Shown: positions 1-9,654, counted from the stretch's first letter. The stretch: 64,000 nt of DNA from Aquabacterium humicola (GCF_030167915.1 NZ_JARGNB010000002.1:930001-994000), one strand, 5' to 3'. A program made the numbers and translations. The notes: a model not told the origin generated them from the sequence alone.

Positions 1-1
1 G

Positions 2-2803
2 CAGCAGGCGCTGCCGCCCGATGCCACGCTGGCCGATCGCGCGAAGGCGCTGAACGTGCGCGCGCGCACAGAGACCTACCTGGGGATGACCGAGGCGGCG
101 GCCCGGCATGCGGGCGAGGCCTTCGCGCTGGCGAGCCAGGCCCACGACCGTGTGGGCCAGGCCGAGTCGGACCTCGTGGTGGTGCTGAACTCGATCAACC
201 AGGGCCGGCTCGACGAGCTGGTGAAAGCCACGCAGCGTGCCGTCGTCACGCTGGAGGGCGTGACCGACCGGCCCGACCTGCTGGCGGAGGCGATGCTGCG
301 GCTGGCCGTGATGTACCGCCGCTTCGAGCAGATCGACGAGTCGGTCCAGGTGGCGATGCAGACGATGGAGATCGCCCGCCGCTCCGGGCATCCGATGGCC
401 CTGGTGCTTGCGCACCAGGGGCTGGCGCTGGCGTACGGGCAGAGCGGCCGGCAGGGTGAATCGTTGGACCACCTGGAGCAGGCGCGGCTGCAGGCGCGCA
501 AGGTGCCCACGCGCATGCTCGAGGCCTTCGCCACCGCCGGCATGGCGGGCGACCTGCGCAACCGCGGCGACCTCGAGCGCGCCGAGCAGCTGGCCCGCGA
601 GGCGCTGGCGATGCACCGCGAGGTCGGCGCGCCGTTCGCGATCAGCTTCGGCCTGTACGGCCTGGCGGACGTGCTGTCGGCCCGCGGCCGCCCGCAGGAG
701 GCGCTGCAGCTGCTCGACGAATCGGTGGGCATCTACGATCGCCACCCCAATCCGATCGGCCAGTGGTTCTCGCTGAACGCGCGCAGCGCGACGTACCAGG
801 CGCTGGGCGACCCGGCGCGCGCGCTGGCCGATGCACAACGCGGTTATGGTCTGGCGCAGCAGCTGGGGCACCCGGTCTATCTCAGCGGCAGCGCGAGCCG
901 GCTGTCCGCGCTTGCCGCGAAGGCGGGCGACTTCAAGCGCGCCTACGAGCTGGCGGTGGAGGCCGCGCAGATGACGAGCAAGGCGGTGCGCGACAAGGCC
1001 GGCGCCCGCATGCTGCAGCTGACCCAGCGCTACGAGAGCGAAAGCAAGCAGCGCGCGATCGACGAGCTGCGGCGGCAGACCGAACAGCAGCAGGCGCAGC
1101 TCCGGCAGCGCGAGCTGCAGCAGCGCTGGCTGTGGACGCTGCTGGCCGCGGTGGCGATGGCGCTGGCGGGCGCCGCGCTGCACGTGCGCCGGTCGCGCCA
1201 GGCGCAGCGCGCGCTGCAGGCGCTGAACGAGCAGCTGCAGGCGTCGGAGAACGCCGTGCGTGCGCTCAACACCGAGCTCGAGCAGCGCGTGAACCAGCGC
1301 ACCGATGCGCTGCGCCGCCAGGCCCGCTACCTGCGCACGCTGATCGACATGCTGCCGATGTGGACCTGGTTCAAGGACACCGGCAGCCGCTACCTGGTGA
1401 CCAACCGCGCCCACGCCCAGGCCCACCGGCGCGAGGTCGACGAGGTGATCGGCCGCACCGACGCCGAGCTCCAGGCCGACGGCGCGGCGCAGGCTTCGCT
1501 GGCCGACGATGCCGAGGTGATGGCCTCGGGCAGGCGCATGACCGTCGAGCAGGCGGTGGGCGAGGGCGACGCGACGCGCTGGATGGAGGTGTTCAAGGCG
1601 CCGGTCAGCGACGAGGACGGCACGTTGCTGGGCACCGTCGGCGTCGCGCGCGACATCAGTGCGCAGAAGGCCGCCGAGGCGGCGCGCGAATCGGCGCTGG
1701 CGGAGGCCGAACGCCTCGCGCAGCTGCGCAGCGACTTTCTCGCGCGCATGAGCCACGAGCTGCGCACGCCGCTGTCGGGCATCCTGGGCTTCGCCGAACT
1801 GCTGCGCACGGAGGCCCCGCTGGGCGAGCGCCAGGAACGCTGCGTGCGCATCATCCAGCAGAGCGGGCAGCACCTGCTGAACCTGATCAACGACCTGCTG
1901 GACATGTCGCGCATCGATGCCGGACGGCTGGAGCTGCATCCGACACCGGTGCGGCTGGCTGGCTTCGTGCACGCGGTCGGCGACATCGTGGCCGTCAAGG
2001 CCGAGCAGAAAGGGCTGCGGGTCGCGGTCGAGCTCGCGCCGGGCCTGCCCGAGGCGGTGCGCCTGGACGACCTGCGGCTGCGCCAGGTGCTGCTGAACCT
2101 GTTGTCGAACGCGGTGAAGTTCTGCGACGCCGGCCAGGTGACGCTGCGCGTCGGCCGCGCCGCCGCGCCCGGCGCGGCGTCGCGGCCCGGCGAAGCGCTG
2201 CGCTTCGAGGTCGAGGACAGCGGCATCGGCATGACGCCGCAGCAGCTGTCGAAGCTGTTCCAGCCCTTCGAGCAGGTGGCCGCCGACGGCGCGCGCCGGC
2301 AGGGCGGCACCGGCCTCGGACTGGCGATCAGCCGTCAGCTGGTGCGCCTGATGGGCGGCGACATCCAGGTCGACAGCGCACCGGGTGCCGGCAGCCGCTT
2401 CTGGTTCGAGCTGGTGCTCGCGCCCTGCGCAGCGCCCGAAGCGTCGGCGGCGCCGCCCGCGCCGGCCTCGGTTGCGATGGCGGATCCTGCCCTGGGCACG
2501 GCGCCGGCCCCGGCCCCGGCCGTCGCGGCGGCCGCTGGCCATGGCGCGGCCGTTCCGACCGACGAGCCGTTGCCGCTGCCCGCGCTGCCTCAGCTGCGCG
2601 AGCTGCAGCGCCTGGCGCGCATGGGCGACATGCGCCAGCTGCGCGAATACTCGCAGCAGCTGCAGCAGGCCGATCCCGGCCTGGCGGCCTTCGCGCAGCA
2701 CGTGCATGCGCTGGCGCAGGACTTCCGGTCGCAGGCGATCAGTGCCTTCGTCGACTTCCACGCCGACCGCGCGACGGCCGCGCAGTCCCGCACCGGGGGC
2801 TGA
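2..2803 (+). CDS. TPR-PAS sensor histidine kinase, 5' end outside window
   Basis: Membrane-associated sensor kinase. The frame is open to the first bases of the window, so the true start is probably upstream; a GTG at 56 would give 915 residues. Counting from that GTG, the N-terminal ~330 residues are helical TPR-like repeats, followed by a Gln/Arg-rich coiled coil, one membrane helix near 360-378, a second coiled coil, a PAS domain (~430-545), a HisKA domain with the phospho-acceptor in MSHELRTP (His567), and a HATPase domain with N box (LLNLLSNAVKF), G1 (DSGIGM) and G2 (GGTGLGLAI). After an Ala/Pro-rich linker comes a helical tail of ~65 residues; no receiver domain is present. The first helices may lie outside the membrane as a TPR sensor. 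No response regulator is adjacent downstream. Confidence 0.9.
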   Translation, partial: QQALPPDATLADRAKALNVRARTETYLGMTEAAARHAGEAFALASQAHDRVGQAESDLVVVLNSINQGRLDELVKATQRAVVTLEGVTDRPDLLAEAMLRLAVMYRRFEQIDESVQVAMQTMEIARRSGHPMALVLAHQGLALAYGQSGRQGESLDHLEQARLQARKVPTRMLEAFATAGMAGDLRNRGDLERAEQLAREALAMHREVGAPFAISFGLYGLADVLSARGRPQEALQLLDESVGIYDRHPNPIGQWFSLNARSATYQALGDPARALADAQRGYGLAQQLGHPVYLSGSASRLSALAAKAGDFKRAYELAVEAAQMTSKAVRDKAGARMLQLTQRYESESKQRAIDELRRQTEQQQAQLRQRELQQRWLWTLLAAVAMALAGAALHVRRSRQAQRALQALNEQLQASENAVRALNTELEQRVNQRTDALRRQARYLRTLIDMLPMWTWFKDTGSRYLVTNRAHAQAHRREVDEVIGRTDAELQADGAAQASLADDAEVMASGRRMTVEQAVGEGDATRWMEVFKAPVSDEDGTLLGTVGVARDISAQKAAEAARESALAEAERLAQLRSDFLARMSHELRTPLSGILGFAELLRTEAPLGERQERCVRIIQQSGQHLLNLINDLLDMSRIDAGRLELHPTPVRLAGFVHAVGDIVAVKAEQKGLRVAVELAPGLPEAVRLDDLRLRQVLLNLLSNAVKFCDAGQVTLRVGRAAAPGAASRPGEALRFEVEDSGIGMTPQQLSKLFQPFEQVAADGARRQGGTGLGLAISRQLVRLMGGDIQVDSAPGAGSRFWFELVLAPCAAPEASAAPPAPASVAMADPALGTAPAPAPAVAAAAGHGAAVPTDEPLPLPALPQLRELQRLARMGDMRQLREYSQQLQQADPGLAAFAQHVHALAQDFRSQAISAFVDFHADRATAAQSRTGG

Positions 2804-2807
2804 GCGT

Positions 2808-4034
2808 TCACTGCAGCTTCAGCACGTCGATCTCGTCCACCGCCGATGCGCGGTTGCCCCAGCTCTGGCGCACGTAGCTGGCCACCGCGGCCATGTCGCG
2901 CGTGTCGAGCCCGGCGTGCGGCATGCTGTAGGGCTGCGGATTCGCGGCGGTGGCCGGCGCGAAGCTGCCGTGGCGCATCAGCTGCACGAGGTTGCGCGCG
3001 CCGGGCTGCTGCACCGTCGCATTGCCGGCCAACGGCGGGTAGGCGCCGGCGCGGCCTTCGCCCCGCTGGCCGTGGCAGTCGGCGCAATGGCGGCCGTAGA
3101 GCTCGCCGCCGCGCAGCAGCTGGGCCGGGGAGGCGGGCTCGGGCGGGTCGTCCGCCGGCTGCGGCTGCAAGCGCGTCAAGTACGCGGCCACGGCCTGCAG
3201 GTCGGCGTCCTTCCAATGCTGCGTGCTGCGGAAGATCACGGCGGCCATCGGGCCGGTCGCGCTGTCGAGCGCATTGCGGCCGCTGCGCAGGAGCTGCACC
3301 AGCTCGTCGGCCGAGGCGCGGCGGCCGGCGGACGGGTGCAGCGACGGCGCGTACCAGGGCTGGCCCAGGATGTCGCCGCCGGCCGGCGCAGCGGACGAGG
3401 CGCCCAGCACGTTGCGCGGCGCATGGCAGGCGGCGCAGTGCCCGAGGCCGTTCACGAGGTAGGCGCCGCGCGCGACCGGATCGGCGTCGGCAGCGGCGGG
3501 CGGCGGCGTGCCCGGCGTGAAGAACAGCCATTGCCAGACGGCGATCGCCGCCGGCGTGTCGTAGGGAAAGCGCAGCGCATGCGCGGTGTTCGTCCGGTTC
3601 ACCGGCGGCAGGCTGCGCAGGTAGGCGAACAGCGCGTCGCTGTCCTCGCGCCGCACCTGGGTGAACGCGGTGTACGGGAAGGCCGGCAGCAGGCGGCGGC
3701 CGTCGCGCGAGCGGCCGTGGTGCAGCGCCCGCCAGAAGTCCTCGGCGCTCCAGCGGCCGAGGCCGGTCGCCGCATCGGGCGTCAGGTTGCCGGCGTAGAC
3801 CATGCCGAAGGGCGTCGCCAGCCCGCGGCCGCCGGCATAGGCCGCGCCGCCGGGCATGGTGTGGCAGCCGGCACAGTTGCCCAGCGTCGCGAGGTAGGCG
3901 CCGTGCGCGATCTGTTGCGGGGTTGCGGCGGGCGGCGTGGCCTGGGTCGGATCGTCGGCGCTTCGGCCACCGCCGCAGGCGGCGAGCAGCGACGCCAGCA
4001 GCGCGGCGAGCAGGGCGCGCAGGGCGCGGCTCAT
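2808..4034 (-). CDS. Tri-heme c-type cytochrome, lipoprotein
   Basis: Periplasmic electron carrier of 408 residues. The start at 4034 is chosen because it begins a lipoprotein signal (MSRALRALLAALLASLLAAC, Cys20) and overlaps the stop of the upstream cytochrome gene by ATGA. Three heme-binding CxxCH motifs are visible: CAGCH (54-58), CAACH (200-204) and CADCH (317-321), each in its own cytochrome c fold. The arrangement matches cytochrome subunits that serve membrane-bound PQQ or flavin dehydrogenases (alcohol or gluconate type). No dehydrogenase gene is adjacent, so its electron donor is unknown. It is transcribed with the di-heme cytochrome gene and converges on the histidine kinase gene with a 4-bp gap. 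Confidence 0.9.
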   Translation of the reverse strand: MSRALRALLAALLASLLAACGGGRSADDPTQATPPAATPQQIAHGAYLATLGNCAGCHTMPGGAAYAGGRGLATPFGMVYAGNLTPDAATGLGRWSAEDFWRALHHGRSRDGRRLLPAFPYTAFTQVRREDSDALFAYLRSLPPVNRTNTAHALRFPYDTPAAIAVWQWLFFTPGTPPPAAADADPVARGAYLVNGLGHCAACHAPRNVLGASSAAPAGGDILGQPWYAPSLHPSAGRRASADELVQLLRSGRNALDSATGPMAAVIFRSTQHWKDADLQAVAAYLTRLQPQPADDPPEPASPAQLLRGGELYGRHCADCHGQRGEGRAGAYPPLAGNATVQQPGARNLVQLMRHGSFAPATAANPQPYSMPHAGLDTRDMAAVASYVRQSWGNRASAVDEIDVLKLQ

Positions 4035-4741
4035 TTCGCAAGGATCCCGCAGTCCATCGGCGGCCAGGGCGCGGGCGGCGCCGAGGCCGCCGGCGTCGCG
4101 GGCACCGGCACCGGCTGCGCGGCCAGCCATTGCGCGATCTCGCTGACCGCGTCGGCCGGCAGGCGCCTGGCGATCTGCGCCATGCAGTCGGGTGCGCGGC
4201 CCTGGCGCACGCCGCTGCGCCACGCGCCGAGTTGCGCGGTCAGGTAGCCGGCCGGCAGGCCGACGAGGCCGGGCACCATCGGCGCGATGCCGGTCAGCGC
4301 CTCGCCGTGGCAGCGCACGCAGGCCGGCACGCCGCGCGCGGCGTCGCCCTGGCGCACCCAGGCGGCGCCGCGCTGCGCGGCCGCACCGGCGGGGGCCGCG
4401 GCCGGCGGCGGGTACGGGGCATGCTGATCCGCGAAGTGAGCGGCCAGCGCCCGCATCGACGCCTCGCTCTGGTTCTCCAGCAGCCGCGCCATCGCGTCGT
4501 TGCGGCGCCGGCCGTCGCGGAAGGCCTGCAGCTGCTCGTGCAGGTAGCCGGCAGGCTTGCCGGCGATGCGCGGGATGTAGCCCTCGCGCGTCGGCACGTC
4601 GGTCAGGCGGTGGCAGGCGGTGCAGGCCAGCGCGCGCTGGGCCGCCGTGTCCGGCACGCGCGCATCGCGCGCCGGCTGCGCGATCGCCGGCAGCGTGGCG
4701 GCGAGCAGCGCCATCAGGCAGGACAGGGGGCGCAGCGGCAT
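4031..4741 (-). CDS. Di-heme class I cytochrome c (c4-like)
   Basis: Secreted di-heme cytochrome of 236 residues. The start at 4741 gives a clean signal peptide (MPLRPLSCLMALLAATLPAIAQ); longer in-frame starts upstream add a non-signal N terminus. Two CxxCH motifs (CTACH and CVRCH) sit in two halves that resemble each other (both contain a GKPAGYLHEQL / GLPAGYLTAQL type segment), as in cytochrome c4. The C terminus is Pro/Ala-rich. Its stop overlaps the start of the tri-heme gene by 4 bp, so the two are probably translated together and may form one electron-transfer chain toward a terminal oxidase. Confidence 0.88.
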   Translation of the reverse strand: MPLRPLSCLMALLAATLPAIAQPARDARVPDTAAQRALACTACHRLTDVPTREGYIPRIAGKPAGYLHEQLQAFRDGRRRNDAMARLLENQSEASMRALAAHFADQHAPYPPPAAAPAGAAAQRGAAWVRQGDAARGVPACVRCHGEALTGIAPMVPGLVGLPAGYLTAQLGAWRSGVRQGRAPDCMAQIARRLPADAVSEIAQWLAAQPVPVPATPAASAPPAPWPPMDCGILAK

Positions 4742-4797
4742 GGACTCAGCAGGCGGCAAGGGCGGGTCGGCGGACGTCCGGCAGTCTGCGCCGAGCC

Positions 4798-4845
4798 ATC
4801 TGGTTTGAACAGGAGCAGAAATCCATCGGACCAACCGGATCAGAT
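4798..4845. promoter_or_regulatory. Possible MocR-type operator in divergent promoter
   Basis: The 163-bp gap between the cytochrome genes and the mocR-like gene holds ATCTGGTTTGAAC at 4798 and CCAACCGGATCAGAT ending at 4845, an imperfect inverted pair with a less G+C-rich middle. MocR proteins usually bind such sites next to their own gene. The match is weak and no clear -10/-35 pair stands out. Confidence 0.3.
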
Positions 4846-4904
4846 GGGCGGGAAATGCGCCGAACAGCCGTTGAGCCGGCCGCTGCTACGCAAGAATCGG
4901 TGCC

Positions 4905-6368
4905 ATGCAGACCGAGGCCGATCAGATGTCCCGCGACGCGGGTCCGCGCTACCGCCGCCTGGCCGACGAGCTGGGCGAGGCGATCCGCGCCGGCGTGCTG
5001 CGGCCGGGCGACCGGCTGCCCTCGGTGCGCGAGACCTGCCGCGCGCGCGGCGTCAGCCCGTCGACCGTGTTCCAGGCCTATGCGCTGCTGGAGACGCAGG
5101 GCCTCGTCGAGCCGCGCGAACGCTCGGGTTATTTCGTGCGCGCGCTGCGCCGGCCGCCCCGCGCCGCGCCGGCGGCCGCCGACGCCCGCGGCGACGCGAC
5201 GCCGGTGGCCGTCAGCGAGCTGGTGTTCGGGCTCGTCGGCTCGGCGGCCGATCCGGCACGGGTGCCGCTGGGCTCGGCCTTCCCGTCGGCGCGGCTGTTC
5301 CCGCTGGCCGAGCTGGCGCGCAGCGGCGCGCGCGCGATGCGCAAGCTCGATCCGGACCAGGTCACCGGCGCGCTGCTCGCCGGCGACCCCGCGCTGCTGC
5401 TGGCGCTGCGCCGGCGCTATGCGCTGCACGGCGTGGCACTGGCCGACGACGAGCTGGTGATCACCAACGGCGCGATGGAGGCGCTGAACCTGTGCCTGCA
5501 GGCGGTGACCCGGCCCGGCGACGTCGTGGCGATCGAGTCGCCGACCTTCTACGCGGCGCTGCAGGCGCTGGAGCGGCTGCAGCTGCGCGCGGTGGAGGTG
5601 CGCACCGATCCGCGCACGGGTGTCGACCTCGACGCGCTGGCCGCGCTGCTGCAGACGCAGCGCATCGCCGCCTGCTGGTTCATGACCAGCTTCCAGAACC
5701 CGCTGGGCGCGCTGATGCCCGATGCCCGCAAGCAGGCGCTCGTCGACCTGCTGGCCCGCCATGACGTGCCGCTGATCGAGGACGACGTCTATGCCGAGCT
5801 GCACGACGAGGGCCGCCGCCCGTTGCCGGCCAAGGCCTTCGACCGCGCCGGGCGCGTGCTGCACTGCTCGTCGTTCTCGAAGTGCCTGGCGCCGGGTTAC
5901 CGCATCGGCTGGGCCGCGGCGGGCCGGCAGGCGCAGGCGGTGCAGCGGCTGAAGACGATGAGCACGCTGGCCACCTCGCTGCCGCCGCAGCGCGCGCTGG
6001 CCGACTACCTGGCGCAGGGCGGCTACGACCGCCACCTGCGCCGGCTGCGCGCCGCGCTGGCCGGCGAGCGCCAGCGCGCCTCGCGGCTGATCGAACGGCA
6101 CTTTCCCGCTGGCACGCGAATGACGCGGCCATCGGGCGGCTATTTCGTCTGGCTGGAACTGCCGCCGCAGGTCGATGCGCTGGCGCTGCACCACCGCGCG
6201 ATGGCGCAGGGCATCAGCACCGCGCCTGGCGCGCTGTTCTCGGTCGACGGCCGCTTCGACCACCACCTGCGCCTGAACCTCGGGCACCCGGGCGATGCGC
6301 GCGTCGACCGGGCGCTGCGGCAGCTGGGCGAGCTGGCCGGCGCGATGGCCGCGGGGGAGGCGGCATGA
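4905..6368 (+). CDS. MocR-family transcriptional regulator (GntR HTH + aminotransferase fold)
   Basis: Regulator of 487 residues with an N-terminal GntR winged helix (~13-80, containing LRPGDRLPSVRETCRARGVS) and a C-terminal fold-type I aminotransferase domain. The pyridoxal-phosphate lysine is in SSFSKCLAPGYRIGW (Lys326 from this start), and the preceding ENPLGA- and D-type cofactor contacts are kept (FQNPLGALMP, IEDDVYAEL). MocR proteins use this domain to sense PLP or an amine rather than to catalyse transamination. A second ATG at 4926 is an alternative start. The stop overlaps the start of the EamA transporter gene by ATGA, so that transporter is the likely target. Confidence 0.9.
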   Translation: MQTEADQMSRDAGPRYRRLADELGEAIRAGVLRPGDRLPSVRETCRARGVSPSTVFQAYALLETQGLVEPRERSGYFVRALRRPPRAAPAAADARGDATPVAVSELVFGLVGSAADPARVPLGSAFPSARLFPLAELARSGARAMRKLDPDQVTGALLAGDPALLLALRRRYALHGVALADDELVITNGAMEALNLCLQAVTRPGDVVAIESPTFYAALQALERLQLRAVEVRTDPRTGVDLDALAALLQTQRIAACWFMTSFQNPLGALMPDARKQALVDLLARHDVPLIEDDVYAELHDEGRRPLPAKAFDRAGRVLHCSSFSKCLAPGYRIGWAAAGRQAQAVQRLKTMSTLATSLPPQRALADYLAQGGYDRHLRRLRAALAGERQRASRLIERHFPAGTRMTRPSGGYFVWLELPPQVDALALHHRAMAQGISTAPGALFSVDGRFDHHLRLNLGHPGDARVDRALRQLGELAGAMAAGEAA

Positions 6369-7249
6369 TGCGGCCGATGCGCCGCGCGATTCCCCTGCTG
6401 TTCGTCCTGCTCTGGTCCACCGGGTTCATCGGCGCGCGGCTCGGCCTGCCGCACGCGCCGCCGCTGCTCTTCCTGGTGCTGCGCTATGCGATCGTGATCG
6501 CGGTGATGACCGGCGTGGCGCTCGCGATGCGTGCGCCGTGGCCGCAGGGCCTGCGCGCCTGGGCCGCGATCGGCATCGCCGGGCTGCTGGTGCACGGCCT
6601 GTACCTGGGCGGCGTCTTCATCGCCATCGGCCAGGGCCTACCGGCGGGCGTCACCAGCCTGGTGGTCGGCCTGCAGCCGCTGCTGACCGCGGTGGTCGCG
6701 GCGGGCTGGATGGACGAGAAGCTCGACGGCCGGCGCTGGCTCGGCCTGGTGCTGGGCTTCGCCGGTGTCGGCCTGGTCGTCGTGCAGCGCTTCGGCGCCG
6801 GATTCGGCGGGCCTGACGAAACGGGCTTTGGCCCGCGTGGCCTGCCGGCGGCGGTGCTGGCGCTGCTGGCGATCACCGCGGGCACGCTGTTCCAGAAGCG
6901 CTGGTGCCCGTCCTTCGACTGGCGCACCGGGCTGGTGGTGCAGTTCATCCCGGCGACCATCGCCACCGCGATCGCCGCGCTGCTGACCGAGCCGCTGCGC
7001 ATCGAGTGGACCGGCGAGTTCGCCTTCGCGCTCGGCTGGCTGGTGTTCGTGCTGTCGCTGGGCGCGGTGAGCCTGCTGAACCACCTGATCCGCTCGGGCA
7101 GCGCCGTCGATGCGGCGAGCCTGTTCTACCTCGTGCCGCCGTCGACCGCGCTGATCGCATGGGCGCTGTTCGACGAGCGCCTGTCGGGGCTCGCGCTGGC
7201 CGGGCTGGTGCTGGCGGGCATCGGCGTGTGGCTGACGCGGCGGCGTTGA
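6365..7249 (+). CDS. EamA-family (DMT) exporter
   Basis: Inner-membrane transporter of 294 residues with about ten hydrophobic helices arranged as two EamA repeats (first repeat MRRAIPLLFVLLWSTGFIGA; second begins near residue 150). The start at 6365 overlaps the regulator stop by ATGA; an ATG at 6377 is also possible. DMT exporters next to MocR regulators commonly export amino acids, amines or related small metabolites; the substrate cannot be read from the sequence. The gene converges directly on the helicase gene, whose stop begins at 7250. Confidence 0.88.
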   Translation: MMRPMRRAIPLLFVLLWSTGFIGARLGLPHAPPLLFLVLRYAIVIAVMTGVALAMRAPWPQGLRAWAAIGIAGLLVHGLYLGGVFIAIGQGLPAGVTSLVVGLQPLLTAVVAAGWMDEKLDGRRWLGLVLGFAGVGLVVVQRFGAGFGGPDETGFGPRGLPAAVLALLAITAGTLFQKRWCPSFDWRTGLVVQFIPATIATAIAALLTEPLRIEWTGEFAFALGWLVFVLSLGAVSLLNHLIRSGSAVDAASLFYLVPPSTALIAWALFDERLSGLALAGLVLAGIGVWLTRRR

Positions 7250-9625
7250 TCACGCGGGACGCAGCACCTCGCACTGCCACCAGCCCGGCAGCAGCCGGCG
7301 CACGTCGGCGCGGCCGAAGCGGTCGTCGATCAGGTGCAGCGTGCCGGTGTCCTCGGGCGTGCGCACGACCCGGCCGGCGGCCTGCACCACCTTGCGCAGG
7401 CCGGGGTAGAGGTAGGCGTATTCGAAGCCCTGGCCGAAGCGCTGTTGCAGCCGCTCGCGCAGCGCCTCGTTCACCGGGTTCAGCTGCGGCAGCCCGAGGG
7501 TCGCGATGAACGCCCCGATCAGGCGCGTGCCGGGCAGGTCGACGCCTTCGGCGAACAGCCCGCCGAGCACCGCGAAGCCGATGCCGGCGCCGCCGGGCAC
7601 GAAGCGCGCAGTGAAGGCGGCGCGTTCGGCCTCGTCCATGCGGCGGGCCTGGCGCCAGGCGGGCACGTCGGGATAACGTTCGATGAACGCGTCCGCCACC
7701 TGCGCCAGGTAGTCGTGGCTGGCGAAGAAGGCCAGGTAGTTGCCGGGTTGGCGGGTGAACTGCTCGCCGATCAGCCGCACGATCGGCGCGACGCTGGCGG
7801 CGCGGTCGCGCCAGCGCGTCGACAGCGACGGCACCACTCGCACCGCGAGCTGCGCGGGCGAGAACGGCGAGTCGACCTCCAGCCACGCGGCCTCGTCCGG
7901 CAGGCCCAGCGTGTCGGCGTAGTAGGGCATCGGCGCCAGCGTCGCGGAGAACAGCACCGTCGCATGCATCGCGGCGAAACGCGGCTTCAGGAAGGGCGCG
8001 GGGATCACGTTGCGCAAGGTCAGCACCGGCAGCGCGGGCCGGCGGCGGCGGGGCGGGGCTTCACGCCCGGTGTCAGGAACCGGGTCGCGGACCGGGTCGC
8101 GAACCACGTCGCGAACCAGGTCGATCAACGAGTGGGACGCGTCGTAGGCCTCCAGCAGCCGCGCGAAGTGCAGCAGCACGAAGTACAGCGCCATCAGCGC
8201 CGGTTCCGGCGGTGCGCGCGGCGCTTCGGCCAGGTGCCCGCCGATGGCCTCGATCAGCGCCCGCATCGCCTTGTCCAGGCGCGCCGGCAGCGCGGGCAGC
8301 ACGCGGTAGGGCGCGACGTCTTCCTGCGCCAGTGCGCTCCAGGCGCGCCGCAGGCGGTCCAGCGGCTTGTGCAGCGACACCGGCGCGGCGGCCCGCGCGG
8401 CGCGCAGCTCGGCGGGATCGAGGCGGGCGCTGAAGTTGTCGCGCGAGCGCTCGATCAGGTTGTGCGCCTCGTCCACCAGCACGACGCTGCGCAGCCCGTC
8501 GGCCAGCGTCAGCCCGTGCAGCAGCGCGCCGTGGTCGAAGACATGGTTGTAGTCGCCGACCACCACGTCGGCCCAGCGCGCGAGCTCCTGCGAGAGGTAG
8601 TAGGGGCACACCGCGTGGTGGCGCGCGAGCTCGCGCAGCGCATCGCGCGTCAGCGGGGCATCGTGTGCGACAGCCTCGTCGCGCGCCGCGGGCAGGCGAT
8701 CGAAGAAGCCGCGCGCCAGCGGGCAGGCGTCGCCGTGGCAGGCCTTGTCCGGATGCTCGCAGGCCTTGTCGCGCGCGGTCAGCTCGACGATGCGCAGCGG
8801 CAGCGCGCCGTCGTCGCCACCGCCGCGCAGGGTCTGCAGCGCGTGCAGCGCCGCCGCGCGCCCCGAGCCCTTGGCGGTCAGAAAGAAGAGCTTGTCCACC
8901 GCCTGCTCGGGCATCGCCTTCAGCGCCGGGAACAGCGTGCCCAGCGTCTTGCCGATGCCGGTCGGCGCCTGCGCCAGCAGCAGGCGGCCGCGGCGCACAG
9001 CGACGAACACGCTCTCGGCGAGCTGGCGCTGGCCGTCGCGGAAGGCATGCACGAACGCCAGCGGCCTCAGCGCAGCGTCGCGCCGGGCGCGGTGCGCCAG
9101 CTCGCGGTCGGCCCAGGCCAGGTAGCGTTCGCACAGCGCCTCGAAGAACTGCTGCAGCTCGGCGGCGCTGTGGCGCGTGACGTCGGACGATTCCTCGTGG
9201 TCGCGGTCGATGTCGACATAGACCACCGCGACGTTGCACGCCGGCGCGCCGTGGTCGGCGCACCACAGCGCGGCATAGACCATCGCCTGCGCGCGGTGCA
9301 GGGCGCGCTGGTTCGGGGGAATGGCGGCCGCGTTGCCGCGGCAGGTCTTCACCTCCTCGATCAGCGCACGCGCCTCGTCGACCCCGTCGGCACGGCCGCG
9401 CACCCGCAGGTGGCGGTGGCGGCCTTCCAGCGGCACCTCGGCGCGCCAGCCGTCGCCGCGCCGGCGCGCGATCACCTGGTGGCCAGCGATCCCTTCATCG
9501 GCGCTCGGCACGGGCGTGAAGCGGTGGTCCAGGTCGCCCTGCCGGGCCGCGAACTCGCACAACGCGCGCACGGCGACGGTCGCACGCGGCGGGTCGTCGG
9601 AAGGTGACGCGGCGAGCAGGGACAA
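7250..9625 (-). CDS. PD-(D/E)XK nuclease-XPD/DinG-type helicase
   Basis: DNA repair enzyme of about 791 residues. From a TTG start at 9625, an N-terminal PD-(D/E)XK nuclease-like module shows D80 and E91-V-K93. The superfamily 2 helicase follows: Walker A APTGIGKT (220-227), four cysteines of an Fe-S domain (C289, C296, C301, C340), DEAH box (385-388), and C-terminal motifs including GLFAEGVDLPG and QAAGRVVR. This is the layout of XPD/DinG 5'-3' helicases with an added nuclease domain. The start is uncertain: GTG at 9571 also fits family N termini, and GTG at 9661 would place the LexA-like box inside the gene. The LexA-like box at 9639 lies just upstream of the chosen start and predicts damage induction. 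Confidence 0.9.
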   Translation of the reverse strand: MSLLAASPSDDPPRATVAVRALCEFAARQGDLDHRFTPVPSADEGIAGHQVIARRRGDGWRAEVPLEGRHRHLRVRGRADGVDEARALIEEVKTCRGNAAAIPPNQRALHRAQAMVYAALWCADHGAPACNVAVVYVDIDRDHEESSDVTRHSAAELQQFFEALCERYLAWADRELAHRARRDAALRPLAFVHAFRDGQRQLAESVFVAVRRGRLLLAQAPTGIGKTLGTLFPALKAMPEQAVDKLFFLTAKGSGRAAALHALQTLRGGGDDGALPLRIVELTARDKACEHPDKACHGDACPLARGFFDRLPAARDEAVAHDAPLTRDALRELARHHAVCPYYLSQELARWADVVVGDYNHVFDHGALLHGLTLADGLRSVVLVDEAHNLIERSRDNFSARLDPAELRAARAAAPVSLHKPLDRLRRAWSALAQEDVAPYRVLPALPARLDKAMRALIEAIGGHLAEAPRAPPEPALMALYFVLLHFARLLEAYDASHSLIDLVRDVVRDPVRDPVPDTGREAPPRRRRPALPVLTLRNVIPAPFLKPRFAAMHATVLFSATLAPMPYYADTLGLPDEAAWLEVDSPFSPAQLAVRVVPSLSTRWRDRAASVAPIVRLIGEQFTRQPGNYLAFFASHDYLAQVADAFIERYPDVPAWRQARRMDEAERAAFTARFVPGGAGIGFAVLGGLFAEGVDLPGTRLIGAFIATLGLPQLNPVNEALRERLQQRFGQGFEYAYLYPGLRKVVQAAGRVVRTPEDTGTLHLIDDRFGRADVRRLLPGWWQCEVLRPA

Positions 9626-9638
9626 GGTGACGAAACAG

Positions 9639-9654
9639 CTGGATGGGCATACAG
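9639..9654. promoter_or_regulatory. LexA (SOS) box in a bidirectional promoter
   Basis: CTGGATGGGCATACAG fits the CTG-N10-CAG LexA operator, and the flanking TA extends the CAG half to CATACAGTA. It lies 13 bp before the chosen helicase start on one side and 49 bp before the small gene at 9704 on the other. On the + strand GTGACG (9627-9632), 17 bp, TACAGT (9650-9655) makes a plausible promoter overlapped by the box, so LexA could block transcription in that direction and probably in both. Confidence 0.65.
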
